Part shown: in pieces, positions 7,992 to 17,091 of the stretch
How positions within the stretch are numbered: position 1 is the stretch's first letter
How the letters are laid out: every line of letters starts with the position of its first letter
Assembly (NCBI GenBank): GCA_964252015.1
Contig: CAXULW010000018.1
Coordinates: 8,042 to 72,041 of the forward strand
Source: CAXSBR01 sp964252015
GTDB lineage: Bacteria; Actinomycetota; Actinomycetes; Mycobacteriales; Jatrophihabitantaceae
Length of the DNA: 64,000 nt
Direction of reading: 5' to 3'
Program-made: the position numbers and the translations under genes
The notes under the pieces: model-generated
Databases searched by the model: none
Told to the model about the DNA's origin: nothing
Seen by the model: only the letters and a program-made list of their open reading frames with translations

Positions 7992-8731
7992 GGATCATCG
8001 CGCTCTACAACATCAAGGGCGGCGTCGGGAAAACCACCAGCGCCGTCAACTTGGCCTACCTGTCAGCGGTGCGGGGCCAGCGGACCCTGCTCTGGGACCT
8101 GGACGCGCAAGGAGCCGCGACCTACATCTTGCGGGTACGCCCGCGGGTGAAGGGCGGTGGCGAGGCTCTGGTCGAAGCGCGCCGCGCGCTGAACACGGCC
8201 GTCAAGGGCACCGACTACGAGAACCTCGACCTCCTACCGGCCGACTTCACCTACCGCCATCTGGATCTGTTGCTGGACCAGCGAAAGAAGCCGACCCGCC
8301 GCCTGGCCGCCCTGCTGCGGCCCCTGCGCGCGGACTACGACCACGTGTTCCTGGATTGCCCGCCCAGCATGTCGCTGCTCTCGGAGAACGTGCTGCGCGC
8401 GGCCGACACGGTCCTCGTCCCGCTCATTCCCACGCCCCTGTCGCTGCGCACGATGGATCAGCTGCGTGACTTCGTCCGAGACCAGCCCAGCCCAAGACCG
8501 AGCGTGCGCGGCTTCTTCTCCATGGTCGATCGTCGCAAGGCGATGCACCGCGACACCGTTGACGCGCGTCCGGCCGACCACGACGACCTCGCCACCACGA
8601 CCATTCCGGCCTTGTCCGTGATCGAACAGATGACGGTTCGGCGCGAACCGGTACCCCACTTCGCACCCCGGAGCCCGGTCACCGTTCGCTACGAAGAACT
8701 CTGGGACGAAACCGTCGGGCCGAACCGCTAG
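7988..8731 (+). CDS. ParA/MinD-family partitioning ATPase
   Basis: A 247-residue P-loop ATPase. The deviant Walker A motif is 'KGGVGKTT' (residues 10-17), a second motif is 'LLWDLDAQGAAT', and Walker B is 'DHVFLDCPPS'. It is an orphan: no parB or parS-like repeat follows. It overlaps the CHAD gene by ATGA, so the two proteins are probably made together. Orphan ParA proteins position cellular cargoes such as carboxysomes and chemosensory clusters. Here the likely cargo partner is the CHAD protein or the polyphosphate it binds; that is inference. Confidence 0.88.
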   Translation: MRIIALYNIKGGVGKTTSAVNLAYLSAVRGQRTLLWDLDAQGAATYILRVRPRVKGGGEALVEARRALNTAVKGTDYENLDLLPADFTYRHLDLLLDQRKKPTRRLAALLRPLRADYDHVFLDCPPSMSLLSENVLRAADTVLVPLIPTPLSLRTMDQLRDFVRDQPSPRPSVRGFFSMVDRRKAMHRDTVDARPADHDDLATTTIPALSVIEQMTVRREPVPHFAPRSPVTVRYEELWDETVGPNR

Positions 8732-8838
8732 AGCCGCGAGCATTGACGTTTCGGACACTGGGCGGGTCGCCGAGCCGTCACTGAACCGACGGCTGGCGTT
8801 CACGTCTCGGCGGGCGGTGGCGGGCCAGAATCTGGAAC

Positions 8839-10770
8839 GTGACCGATGACGCGCGCAGGGCGATCCCGATGGCCGAGCAGCACGATGATTGGCTGCGTTA
8901 CCTGAGGGCCAACGCGGTCAGTCGCCGCACCATCCTCAAGGGAGCCGCGGCCGGGGCGGCCGGGTCGCTGCTGGTCGCCGGCGGCGTGCCTGGGCAGGCG
9001 CTCGCCGCCGCCGCGCGCACGGACGGCCACGTGGCCGGAGATTTCCTGGTCAACGGGCGGCATCTGTCCTTCGGTGACGACCCGACCCGCGAGATGTGGG
9101 TCGCCGGCCAGCTGGTGAACCCGAACGACAGCAACGGCCGACCTCATCGCCAGATCAGGGTCTGGGTCGAGTTCGGACACGACCGCAGCTACGGGCACCG
9201 CGTCGAGGCCGAGATCCGGGAACTGGTGACGCATGTGCCGGTGTGGGATGGCAAGCCCGGCGCCCTGTCCGCGGCCCGGACGCTGAACGCCGACCAGTTC
9301 TACGTGCACGCCCACCTGCGCGGGCTGACGCCGGGGCGCAGCTACCACTACCGGTTCCGCTACCGGGTCGGCCGTCACGTCGGGGCAACCGCTGACGCCA
9401 CCTTCAGCACCGCGCCGCTGCGTTCGCTGGAGCCGTTCACGTTCACCGCGTTCGCCGACGAGGGTGTGCCCGGACCGAACCCGCACCAGGACGCCTCGCT
9501 GTTGCCGGAGGCGGACTGGGGAGTCACCAACGACCCGGCCGACTACGACGGGGACCCGCTCAGCCCGCAGATCACCGGCGTGGCCACCACCGTCGGTGTG
9601 ATCGAGCAAATCACCCGGGTCCGCAACCTCACCGACCACCGGCCGGCTCGGTTCAACCTGCTGGCCGGCGACATCTGCTACGCCAACGCAGAAGGCGACC
9701 TGCAACCGATCATCAACCCGAACGGGCCTGACGGCGAGCAACCGTCGACCGGTAACACCCCGATGCCGGCCGCCAACAGTGGCGGCTGGGACTACTACGA
9801 CCCGACCGTGTGGACCAGCTACTTCACCATGATCGAGCCCAGCGCCGCCTCGGTCCCATGGATGTTCGCCACCGGCAACCATGACTCCGAACTGTTCACC
9901 TCCGCGGTCGCCGCGGACCCGATCACCATCGCCAACTATGACGCCATCGGCTACGGCGGGCACGCCAAACGACTCGACCTGCCCACCACTGGACCCCGCA
10001 AGTGCCCCTCGGTCTACGACTTCACCTACAACAACGTGGCGGTCATCAGCGTGGACGCCAACGATCTGTCCTGGGAGATCCAAGGCCTGACCGGCTACAG
10101 CGACGGAACGCAGCTGCACTGGCTCGAGCGCACCCTCGCCGGGCACCGGGCCGACCGGGAGATCGACTGGATCGTGGTGTTCTTTCACGAGTGCGCGTTC
10201 TCCACGTGCGGTGACCACTCCTCGGACGGCGGCGTCCGCTCGGCGCTCGCTCCCCTGTTCGCGCGCTACGAGGTCGACCTCGTCGTCCAGGGGCACAACC
10301 ACCTCTACGAACGAAGCAACCCGATCCGCTACGACGCCCGCACCAATACCGGGCACTCCAGCATCCAGGCCGTCGCCCACTCCCCCGCCGAACCAGCCGA
10401 GGTGCAACCCGCGACCGACGGCACGACCTACGTCGTGGTCGGCACCGCAGGTACGCCGCGCTACGCCTGGTCACGCCCCGACGAAACCGACCGGAACTTC
10501 GCCGCCGGCAAAGGCAGCGGCACCACCGTGGTCGCCGACCCGACCAAGAAGATCGGCCCGTACGTCACCCAACGCGACTTCTCCCAGAAGTTCGAGACCG
10601 TCGACTGGTCCCAGGCCCGCTACGACGACTACGGCTTCATCGCCTTGGACGTTGTCCCCGCCTGCCACGGAGCTCGCACCTCCATGACGCTGCGCTTCAT
10701 CAACCAACTCGGGCGTGAGCTCGACCGCGTCGTCTTCCTCCGCACCGCCGGCCAGAGCACCAAGCCGTGA
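8839..10770 (+). CDS. Tat-exported purple-acid-phosphatase-like metallophosphoesterase
   Basis: A 643-residue protein. The Tat signal 'SRRTILKG' is followed by a hydrophobic Ala/Gly stretch and a likely cleavage after 'ALAAAA'. A beta-sandwich domain as in purple acid phosphatases comes next, then the calcineurin-like core with metal motifs 'FADEG', 'GDICYAN' (about 276), 'GNHDSE' (about 345), 'FFHECAF' and 'GHNHLYERS' (about 484). It should hydrolyse phosphate esters or anhydrides outside the membrane. GTG 8839 was chosen, and ATG 8869 is an alternative. It lies 107 bases after parA on the same strand, so it may share the phosphate theme of the CHAD-ParA pair. Confidence 0.88.
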   Translation: MTDDARRAIPMAEQHDDWLRYLRANAVSRRTILKGAAAGAAGSLLVAGGVPGQALAAAARTDGHVAGDFLVNGRHLSFGDDPTREMWVAGQLVNPNDSNGRPHRQIRVWVEFGHDRSYGHRVEAEIRELVTHVPVWDGKPGALSAARTLNADQFYVHAHLRGLTPGRSYHYRFRYRVGRHVGATADATFSTAPLRSLEPFTFTAFADEGVPGPNPHQDASLLPEADWGVTNDPADYDGDPLSPQITGVATTVGVIEQITRVRNLTDHRPARFNLLAGDICYANAEGDLQPIINPNGPDGEQPSTGNTPMPAANSGGWDYYDPTVWTSYFTMIEPSAASVPWMFATGNHDSELFTSAVAADPITIANYDAIGYGGHAKRLDLPTTGPRKCPSVYDFTYNNVAVISVDANDLSWEIQGLTGYSDGTQLHWLERTLAGHRADREIDWIVVFFHECAFSTCGDHSSDGGVRSALAPLFARYEVDLVVQGHNHLYERSNPIRYDARTNTGHSSIQAVAHSPAEPAEVQPATDGTTYVVVGTAGTPRYAWSRPDETDRNFAAGKGSGTTVVADPTKKIGPYVTQRDFSQKFETVDWSQARYDDYGFIALDVVPACHGARTSMTLRFINQLGRELDRVVFLRTAGQSTKP

Positions 10771-10879
10771 CGTCGGCGATAAACCCGGTTGCGGTCGTGC
10801 CCGCCGCTCGGTCGACGTGTCACCACATGTGGTGCAGGCGCCGGAAAATGCTAGGAAGACGACTTTTGCTGCAGGCCGG

Positions 10880-11150
10880 TGGAGATAACGTCACCGGTCA
10901 GGGCCTTCGGAAACTTCATCGAGGACGTCTACCAAACGCCGCACATCACGGTGCCGCAGCTGCTCGACAGGATTGCGGACGGCCAGGACGTCGTGCTCGC
11001 TCGACAGCGCGAATCGGCTTGGTCGACAACGACCTGGTGCGGGCCACCGGCGCGACGGTGTGGCTGATCCAGTTCGGCTGGGGTGAGGTCTTCGTGCGCC
11101 GGGACGCACTCACCGGCTCCTCGGCGGAGACCGGCCCGGTCGGGCGAAAG
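10880..11150 (+). pseudogene. Rhodanese-related sulfurtransferase remnant
   Basis: Two frames together resemble a rhodanese-type protein: 'ITVPQLLDRIADGQDVVLA' in the frame at 10879-11000, then 'IGLVDNDLVRATGATVWLIQ' and 'FGWGEVFVRRDALTG' in another frame to about 11115. In intact homologues the equivalent stretch reads like 'VRATMTASWLIQMGWEVYVL'. The catalytic Cys loop between the pieces is not found. No single open frame covers it. The call rests on short motifs, so moderate confidence only. Confidence 0.4.
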
Positions 11151-11182
11151 GTGCAGCTCCTCACGTCCGTGGTCAACAGTGA

Positions 11183-12151
11183 TCAGCGTGGCCGACCCGT
11201 CATCCAGACCGAGCCTGGGTCCAGGACAGAGGTGTCCTGCGTTGTCCGATCCAAGTTGAGGTGATCGAAGTGGTCGTGCACGGCCTGCTGGAACTCGGCG
11301 GCGGCAGGTGGCTGTCTGCGGCGGGGCGCGGCCAGGATGCAGATCTGGCGGTTGACGGTCGGGTCGACGAGTGGGCGGTGGGCGAGGTCGGCGAACTGCA
11401 TGAGCGGCAGGACGAACGTCGGGGCGACGGTGACGCCGAGCCCAGCTTTCACCAGTCCGGCTACCGCGGCGATGCTGTGGGCCTCGATGACGGGGCCGGT
11501 GCGCACTTGCGCGCGGTCGAGTGTTCGGTCGACCAACCTGCGCACGCTACTGGTGGGATCGAACGCGATGAACGGTTGGTCGTTCAGGTCTGACCACCGC
11601 ACGGTCTCGCGCTCCATCAGCGGATGCGTCTGCTCGCACACGGCATGAAGCCGGTCGGCCGTCAGCGGCTGGCACTGACCAGCGTGTGCGGCTTCATGCA
11701 CGCTGATCGCCAGGTCGATGTCCCCGTCTGCCAGTAGATCGGTGATGTGGCCGTGGATTTCGTCGCGCACGTCCAGGTGAACATCGGGTCGCCTCGTGCG
11801 GTAGCCGGCGATGATCGGCGGCAGCAGGGTAGCCGCGAGGCTGGGCAGCGTCGCGATCCTTACCAGTCCGCTCGTACCGTCCAGGAATTCCGTGAACATG
11901 CGCGTCTGGCTGTCGTATTCGGTGAGCACCGCTCTCGCGGCTTGGGCAAGCTGCGCGCCCTCGGGTGTTGGGCTGACCCGCCGCGTGGTCCGTTCGAACA
12001 GCGGGGTCCGCAGCCGCCGCTCGAGCTGAAGCACCGTACGACTCAGCGACGACTGGGCTACCTGCAGCGACTCCGCGGCGGCAGTGAACGAACCCACTTC
12101 GTCGACTAGTGCGATGACGCGAAGTTCCCGCAGCGTGAGATCTATAACCAC
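11183..12151 (-). CDS. LysR-family transcriptional regulator
   Basis: A 322-residue LysR-type regulator. The N-terminal winged helix is 'LTLRELRVIALVDEVGSF', 'AAAESLQVAQSSLSRTVLQL', with 'RTPLFERTTRRVSPTPEG'; a periplasmic-binding-like effector domain follows. The GTG at 12151 gives the normal LysR N-terminus, and the longer frame to 12376 overlaps the divergent gene. It is transcribed away from the AtuA-permease-hydrolase operon (98 bases between the starts) and so is the likely activator of it, responding to an unknown pathway metabolite. Confidence 0.88.
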   Translation of the reverse strand: MVIDLTLRELRVIALVDEVGSFTAAAESLQVAQSSLSRTVLQLERRLRTPLFERTTRRVSPTPEGAQLAQAARAVLTEYDSQTRMFTEFLDGTSGLVRIATLPSLAATLLPPIIAGYRTRRPDVHLDVRDEIHGHITDLLADGDIDLAISVHEAAHAGQCQPLTADRLHAVCEQTHPLMERETVRWSDLNDQPFIAFDPTSSVRRLVDRTLDRAQVRTGPVIEAHSIAAVAGLVKAGLGVTVAPTFVLPLMQFADLAHRPLVDPTVNRQICILAAPRRRQPPAAAEFQQAVHDHFDHLNLDRTTQDTSVLDPGSVWMTGRPR

Positions 12152-12200
12152 GATGCATGAGTCTAGCGAGTATTGATGCTCGACAGCAGCAAACCCGATT

Positions 12201-12234
12201 GCAAGAATTTTGCCCAGTCGAGCTGGTTGATCAA
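12201..12234. promoter_or_regulatory. Candidate LysR binding region
   Basis: Between the divergent lysR and AtuA genes lie GCAA-N5-TTGC (12201-12213) and the palindrome TTGATCAA (12227-12234). Short AT-rich dyads of this kind, in a divergent LysR spacer, are the usual position of LysR sites. Binding is inferred. Confidence 0.4.
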
Positions 12235-12249
12235 TTGATGAGGTGAAGC

Positions 12250-13629
12250 GTGGCGGGATCGGCCCTGGGTGCGGTGCGCGGCCGCGGAGGGTCTGCGCGA
12301 ACGCGGGTAGGTGCCGGCGCCGGTTTTGCCGGTGACCGGCTCGGCCCGGCGATCGACCTCCTGCGACACGCCGCACTCGACGACCTCGTCCTGGAGTGCC
12401 TGGCCGAACGCACGATTGCGCTCAGCCAGCTACGCCGCATGCACGACCCGCACCTGGGTTACGACGAGCGGCTCGAGCGCCGGCTGCGCGCACTTCTGCC
12501 GGCGGCCCAGGAGCACGGGACCCGGATCGTCACCAACATGGGGGCAGCGAACCCGCTCGCCGCGGCGAAGCTCGCCCAACGGGTAATCGGGGAACTCGGA
12601 CTCTCCACCCGGGTTGCCGCGGTGACCGGCGATGACGTGCTCGATGGACTGGACCTGTCGAGGCCGGCGATCGAGGACGGCCTTGCGTTGGCGGCACATG
12701 GCGAGATCATCTCGGCCAATGCCTATCTCGGCGCGGAGGCGTTACTGCCCGCACTGAGGGGCGGGGCTGATCTCGTCATCGCCGGCCGGGTGGCCGACCC
12801 GTCGCTGTACGTCGCGGTGCTGGCGGACCGGTTGGGATGGGACCTCGCCGAATGGGGACACATGGCCACCGCCAGCATGGTGGGGCACCTACTCGAATGC
12901 GCAGCGCAGGTGAGCGGTGGCTACTTCGCCGATCCCGGCAAGAAGGGCGTCCCGGATCTGGACCGCGTCGGGTTCCCCTTCGCTGAGGTCGGTCGGGACC
13001 AATCGGTGGTCGTCACGAAGCTTCCGCAGTCCGGGGGCGCGGTCAGCGTGGCCACGGTTACCGAGCAGCTGCTGTACGAGATCACCGACCCCGGTGGGTA
13101 CGTGACTCCCGATGTGGTGCTGGATCTGCGCGGCGCTTCGCTGCACGAGCGCGGCGCGGACCGCGTCGAGGCGTGCGGCGCAACCGGTAGGACCCGCCCC
13201 GAGAGCTTGAAGGTCAGCGTGGGTTACATCGCCGGCCTGCGCGCCGACGCGGAGATCAGCTATGCGGGGGCCAATGCGCGGGCGCGGGCCCGTCTCGCGG
13301 TCGAGGTACTGGCCAAGCGGCTCGGCGACGCCGCGTCACGGATCGAGTTCCGGATATTCGACGGCACCAGTTCCGCGCTGCTCGATGAGCGGCCGGACGT
13401 GCACGACGTCAGCATCGTTCGTGTTGCCGGGATGGGCCCGAGCCGCACGACTGCGGACGACATCTGTCACGAGGTCGAGTCGCTGTACACCAATGGACCG
13501 GCCGGCGGCGGCGGTGTGCGGCTGGGTGTGCGTCAGGTCGTCGGCATCGTGTCGACCCTCATCGCGCGCTCGGACGTGTCGGCGTCAACTACGTTCCTGG
13601 AGCCGCAAAATGCGCCTGCTTTTGCATGA
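12250..13629 (+). CDS. AtuA-like protein (DUF1446), acyclic terpene utilisation family
   Basis: A 459-residue protein of the DUF1446/AtuA family. Recognisable segments are 'GARIVTNMGAANPLAAAKLA'-like 'TRIVTNMGAANPLAAAKLA', 'GADLVIAGRVADPSLYVAVL', 'GHLLECAAQVSGGYFADPG' and 'TNGPAGGGGVRLGVRQV'. In Pseudomonas the family is needed for citronellol/geraniol breakdown (atu cluster), though its chemistry is unclear. The GTG at 12250 follows GAGGTGAAG. It overlaps the next gene, which encodes the separate C-terminal AtuA domain. First gene of the operon to 17063. Confidence 0.85.
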   Translation: MAGSALGAVRGRGGSARTRVGAGAGFAGDRLGPAIDLLRHAALDDLVLECLAERTIALSQLRRMHDPHLGYDERLERRLRALLPAAQEHGTRIVTNMGAANPLAAAKLAQRVIGELGLSTRVAAVTGDDVLDGLDLSRPAIEDGLALAAHGEIISANAYLGAEALLPALRGGADLVIAGRVADPSLYVAVLADRLGWDLAEWGHMATASMVGHLLECAAQVSGGYFADPGKKGVPDLDRVGFPFAEVGRDQSVVVTKLPQSGGAVSVATVTEQLLYEITDPGGYVTPDVVLDLRGASLHERGADRVEACGATGRTRPESLKVSVGYIAGLRADAEISYAGANARARARLAVEVLAKRLGDAASRIEFRIFDGTSSALLDERPDVHDVSIVRVAGMGPSRTTADDICHEVESLYTNGPAGGGGVRLGVRQVVGIVSTLIARSDVSASTTFLEPQNAPAFA

Positions 13630-13942
13630 CCTGGCCCACGCCCGCGCGGGTGACAAGGGAGATACGTCGACGCTGTCGGTCATCGCGTACCAGCCGGAGT
13701 GGTTCGAACACCTTGTGCGCGAAGTGACAGCCGACCGAGTTCGTTCCTGGCTGGCCGACAGCCTGCGTGGACCGGTGGTCCGGTACGAGCTGCCCGGCCT
13801 GTCCGCGCTGCAATTCGTGTGCGCGAACGCCCTGCGCGGCGGGGTCACCACGTCGCTGGCGTTGGACGCCCACGGCAAGGGTCTCAGCTCGCGGCTGCTG
13901 GCCATGCCGATACAACTGCCCAGCTCTTTCGCACTCATCTAG
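13610..13942 (+). CDS. AtuA-like C-terminal (ferredoxin-fold) domain protein
   Basis: A 110-residue protein beginning 'MRLLLHDLAHARAGDKGDTS', the hallmark of the small AtuA-associated domain that is fused to DUF1446 in some proteins and separate in others. 'ANALRGGVTTSLALDAHGK' is the typical C-terminal stretch. It overlaps the preceding gene by 20 bases in a different frame, so it is translationally coupled and probably forms a complex with it. Confidence 0.85.
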   Translation: MRLLLHDLAHARAGDKGDTSTLSVIAYQPEWFEHLVREVTADRVRSWLADSLRGPVVRYELPGLSALQFVCANALRGGVTTSLALDAHGKGLSSRLLAMPIQLPSSFALI

Positions 13943-13996
13943 GTCAGATCAGGTCACCCACCACACCACCACCGGGCGTAGGAAGGTCGTAAGGAC

Positions 13997-15475
13997 ATGG
14001 CAACGGACAGCGTGATCAGTGTAGGGAAGGGCTCGAAGCGTGAGCGGCAGCGGGACGAGGGTGTCGGCCTTGCCCGCACACTCGGCAAGTTCGAGTCGTT
14101 CGCGATCGCGTTCTCATTCGTATCCATCACCACCGGCATCTTCAGCACGTACGGGCTGGTGCTGTCCGATGGCGGCCCCCGCGGCATCTGGACGTGGCCG
14201 ATTGCTGCGGTCGGACTGACGTGTGTTGCCCTGGTGTACGGGATGCTCGCGAGCCGCATACCGATCAACGGCTACAGCTACCAATGGGTCAGCCAACTCG
14301 TGTCACCGTCGTTGGGGTGGTGCTTCGGCTGGATGTCGTTCAGCTGCCTGGCTATGTCTACCGTGGCCGTGGACTACGCGTTCACCCAGACGGCGCTGTT
14401 CCCGCTGCTCGGCGTCGGCTATACCGCCGACCGAGGTGCGGCCATCACCATCGCGGTCGTGCTGGTGCAAGCCGTGCTCATCATCTGGTCCACCCCGATC
14501 ACGGCCAAGATCAACGGCATGTCGGTGGTGGCCGAGCTGGTCGCGATGGCAAGCCTCGTGATCCTGCTCGGCGCGGCGGTGATCTTCGGCCACGGCGGCG
14601 ACTGGAGCAACCTGGGCTCGCGCGGGACGTTGCCCGCGCACGGCTACTGGGGCTGGCTCGGCCCGTTCATGCTGTGCGGGTTGCTGGGCGTGTTCACCCT
14701 TGGTGGGTGGGAGGCCGCGGCCAATCTCGCCGAGGAGACGCACAACCCGAAGCAGGTCATCCCGCGAGCCATGGTGCGTGCGGTTGTCATCAGCGCAGTA
14801 GTCGGAATGTTGTTCCTCATCGTGTTGTCCGTAGCCGCCGGTAGCAAGGTGAACAGCCTGGCCGGCGATTCCGCTCCCGTGGCCTCCATCATCGGTCTGC
14901 GGCTGGGCGACGTCATCACCAAGATCACGCTCGTGGTCGTGTGCATCGCGGTCTTCGCCTGCGGCCTGGTGATCATGGTCAGCTACAGCCGGCTGACCCA
15001 CGCAATGGCGCGGGACAACCGGCTTCCCGCAGCCGCACTGCTCAAGCGGGTTCCGCGTCCCACGGGTGGTCCGACCTGGTCCGTCGTGACGTGTGCGACG
15101 ATCTCCATCCTCATCGTGCTGGCGTTCCTGCGCAGCCCGAACACGCTCGGTCAGTTCATCGGAGCGTCCAGCACTCTGGGCGGGTTGGTATACCTGGGCA
15201 CAATCTGCGTTTACATCGCTACGCGGCGACGCGCCGGTAGTAGCGACGACTTTCAACTCGGCCGCTGGGAGGTCCCAGTCATCGTCGTCGCGGTCGCCTG
15301 GATGCTCGCGGCGCTGGCGATCTTCGTCCTGCCCGCCCAGTTCCACAACGCACAGAAGTACGCCGGCGGGACGCTCGCGGTCGGAGCCATCCTGTTTGGG
15401 GTGCTGTGGCTGACCAATCGCGAGCGGTTCTCGCGAGCGTCGAACGTCAGCCTCGAGAAAGCCGGCGCCCGATGA
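13997..15475 (+). CDS. APC-superfamily amino acid/amine permease
   Basis: A 492-residue inner-membrane transporter with about 12 hydrophobic segments. The first is 'FAIAFSFVSITTGIFSTYG', matching the APC consensus with its substrate-binding Gly-rich break. 'GWEAAANLAEETHNPKQVIP' is the APC loop after TM6. It resembles bacterial amino-acid/choline/ethanolamine permeases. It closely resembles the permease at 21235-22761, so the two are paralogues. Its stop overlaps the ATG of the hydrolase, so it belongs to the LysR-linked operon and probably imports the substrate. Confidence 0.88.
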   Translation: MATDSVISVGKGSKRERQRDEGVGLARTLGKFESFAIAFSFVSITTGIFSTYGLVLSDGGPRGIWTWPIAAVGLTCVALVYGMLASRIPINGYSYQWVSQLVSPSLGWCFGWMSFSCLAMSTVAVDYAFTQTALFPLLGVGYTADRGAAITIAVVLVQAVLIIWSTPITAKINGMSVVAELVAMASLVILLGAAVIFGHGGDWSNLGSRGTLPAHGYWGWLGPFMLCGLLGVFTLGGWEAAANLAEETHNPKQVIPRAMVRAVVISAVVGMLFLIVLSVAAGSKVNSLAGDSAPVASIIGLRLGDVITKITLVVVCIAVFACGLVIMVSYSRLTHAMARDNRLPAAALLKRVPRPTGGPTWSVVTCATISILIVLAFLRSPNTLGQFIGASSTLGGLVYLGTICVYIATRRRAGSSDDFQLGRWEVPVIVVAVAWMLAALAIFVLPAQFHNAQKYAGGTLAVGAILFGVLWLTNRERFSRASNVSLEKAGAR

Positions 15476-16272
15476 GGGTAGGGATCGGGGACGACGGCCA
15501 CGAGCTGGAGGTCTCGGTCACCGGGTCCGGGCCGCCGCTGTACTTCATCGCCGGTCTGGGCGATGGTCTGGATTCGTGGGCCCCAGTTGCTGCCGAATGG
15601 CACCGCGACCACACCTGTGTGACCTTTGACAACCGCGGGTGCGGAGCGAGCGACACCCCACCCGGGCCGTACACGATCACGGACTTCGCGGACGACGCCC
15701 ACCGATTGTTTTCCCAGCTCGAGCTGGGAGCCGGTCCGGTGGTCGGGTCGTCGATGGGCGGCACGGTCGCCCAGACCCTGACCTTGACCCATCCCGCGCA
15801 GGTGGCCGCGCTGGCGCTGTGCAACACGGTGGCACGGTCCAACGCCATGACCCGGGCCATCCTCGCGCACTGGATCGCGCTGGCTTGCTCGGGCCAGTTG
15901 GCCCGGCTCGCTGAGAGTACGAGCGTCTTTTCTTTCAGCGAGACCTACCTTGCCGACAACTTCGATACCGAGACGGCGGAGTACCCGGCGATCGAGAACG
16001 TTGCCGGCTTCGTAGCGGCCGCGCACGGATGCCGGCAGTTCGACGTCACCAGCGATCTGCACCTGATCAAGGTGCCGACGCTGGTCGTCGCCGGAACCTA
16101 CGACATTCTCACGACCGTGGAGAAGTCGGCTGAGCTCGCCGGGCTCATCCCGGACTCGACCCTCGTCCAGATCACGTCCGGCCATATGATCTGCGTCGAA
16201 AAGCCTACGGAACTAGCGGGTCATATCGCGCAGTTCCTCGACCGTAGAGCAATCAAAGGCGCCGAGCGTTGA
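15472..16272 (+). CDS. Alpha/beta-fold hydrolase
   Basis: A 266-residue alpha/beta hydrolase. Nucleophile elbow 'GSSMGG' (Ser about 98), oxyanion region 'IAGLGDGLDSW', 'FDNRGCGASD', acid in 'VAGTYDILTT' and catalytic His in 'TSGHMICVEKP'. The ATG at 15472 overlaps the permease stop (ATGA); the longer frame from 15406 would duplicate permease sequence. A role in cleaving an ester or C-C bond of the imported compound is inferred from operon context. Confidence 0.86.
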   Translation: MRVGIGDDGHELEVSVTGSGPPLYFIAGLGDGLDSWAPVAAEWHRDHTCVTFDNRGCGASDTPPGPYTITDFADDAHRLFSQLELGAGPVVGSSMGGTVAQTLTLTHPAQVAALALCNTVARSNAMTRAILAHWIALACSGQLARLAESTSVFSFSETYLADNFDTETAEYPAIENVAGFVAAAHGCRQFDVTSDLHLIKVPTLVVAGTYDILTTVEKSAELAGLIPDSTLVQITSGHMICVEKPTELAGHIAQFLDRRAIKGAER

Positions 16273-17063
16273 CCCCGACGGCCTACGCCATCCGCTACGC
16301 CCATCGCGCCGACGCGCGCCGCGCGGAGCATTTCCTGTTCCGCCAGGGTGACAGCGCCGACATCATGCCCATCGACTACTACTTTTGGCTGATCCGAGAC
16401 GGGACCCGCACGGTGCTCGTCGACGCGGCGTTCACGCCGGCCACCGCCGCCCGGCGCGGCCGCCACCTGACCAGCGACCCCTTGGCCGTGTTGCGGCAAC
16501 TCGGAGTCGAGCCCGCCGGGGTGGACGACCTCGTGCTCACCCACCTCCACTACGACCACACCGGGTACGTCGGTGCGTTTGCGAACGCCCGAATCTGGCT
16601 ACAGCAGAAGGAGATCCACTTCTGGACCCAGCCGCACGCGGCGCGACGCGGTTTCCGCGAAGTCGTCGAGGTCACCGACATCCAGTACGTCGTCAGGGGC
16701 ATCCTCGACGGGCAGGTACGCCTGGTCGACGGCGACGCCAGCATCACCGACACCATCTCATTGCACCTCGTCGGTGGGCACACCGCCGGCACGCAGGTTG
16801 TGCGAGTCCGTACCGAACCCGGTCCGATCGTCCTCGCCTCCGACGCCTGCCACTTCTATGAAAACCTGCGCGACAAGAGCCCCTATGCGCTGGCCGATTC
16901 TGTACCAGGCATGTACGCGGCATTCGATCGCCTTGAAGCGCTGGTCGAGAACCCGGCCGACATCATTCCCGGCCACGATCCGCTCGTACTCGAGCGCTAT
17001 CCGGCCGCGGGCCCGCACCTGCCGGGGGTCGTGGTCCTGAGTGCCGCGGCGAACGCGACGTAA
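16269..17063 (+). CDS. Metallo-beta-lactamase-fold hydrolase (N-acyl homoserine lactonase-like)
   Basis: A 264-residue MBL-fold enzyme. The zinc motif HxHxDH is 'HLHYDHTG' (about residues 93-100), followed by a downstream His in 'VGGHTAGTQ', Asp in 'SDACHFYEN' and the final 'PGHDPLV'. This layout is that of the AHL-lactonase/AttM group, which opens lactone rings. The TTG start at 16269 overlaps the preceding stop. As the last gene of the AtuA-permease operon it is more likely to open a pathway lactone than a quorum signal; that is inference. Confidence 0.85.
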   Translation: MTPTAYAIRYAHRADARRAEHFLFRQGDSADIMPIDYYFWLIRDGTRTVLVDAAFTPATAARRGRHLTSDPLAVLRQLGVEPAGVDDLVLTHLHYDHTGYVGAFANARIWLQQKEIHFWTQPHAARRGFREVVEVTDIQYVVRGILDGQVRLVDGDASITDTISLHLVGGHTAGTQVVRVRTEPGPIVLASDACHFYENLRDKSPYALADSVPGMYAAFDRLEALVENPADIIPGHDPLVLERYPAAGPHLPGVVVLSAAANAT

Positions 17064-17091
17064 CCGTGCCGTCTCGACCTCCGGGCGGCGG

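Noticed and set aside
8800..10407. 535-codon minus-strand open frame
   Set aside because: Antisense shadow of the Tat-exported phosphoesterase; Val/Gly/Asp/Arg-rich with no family motif.
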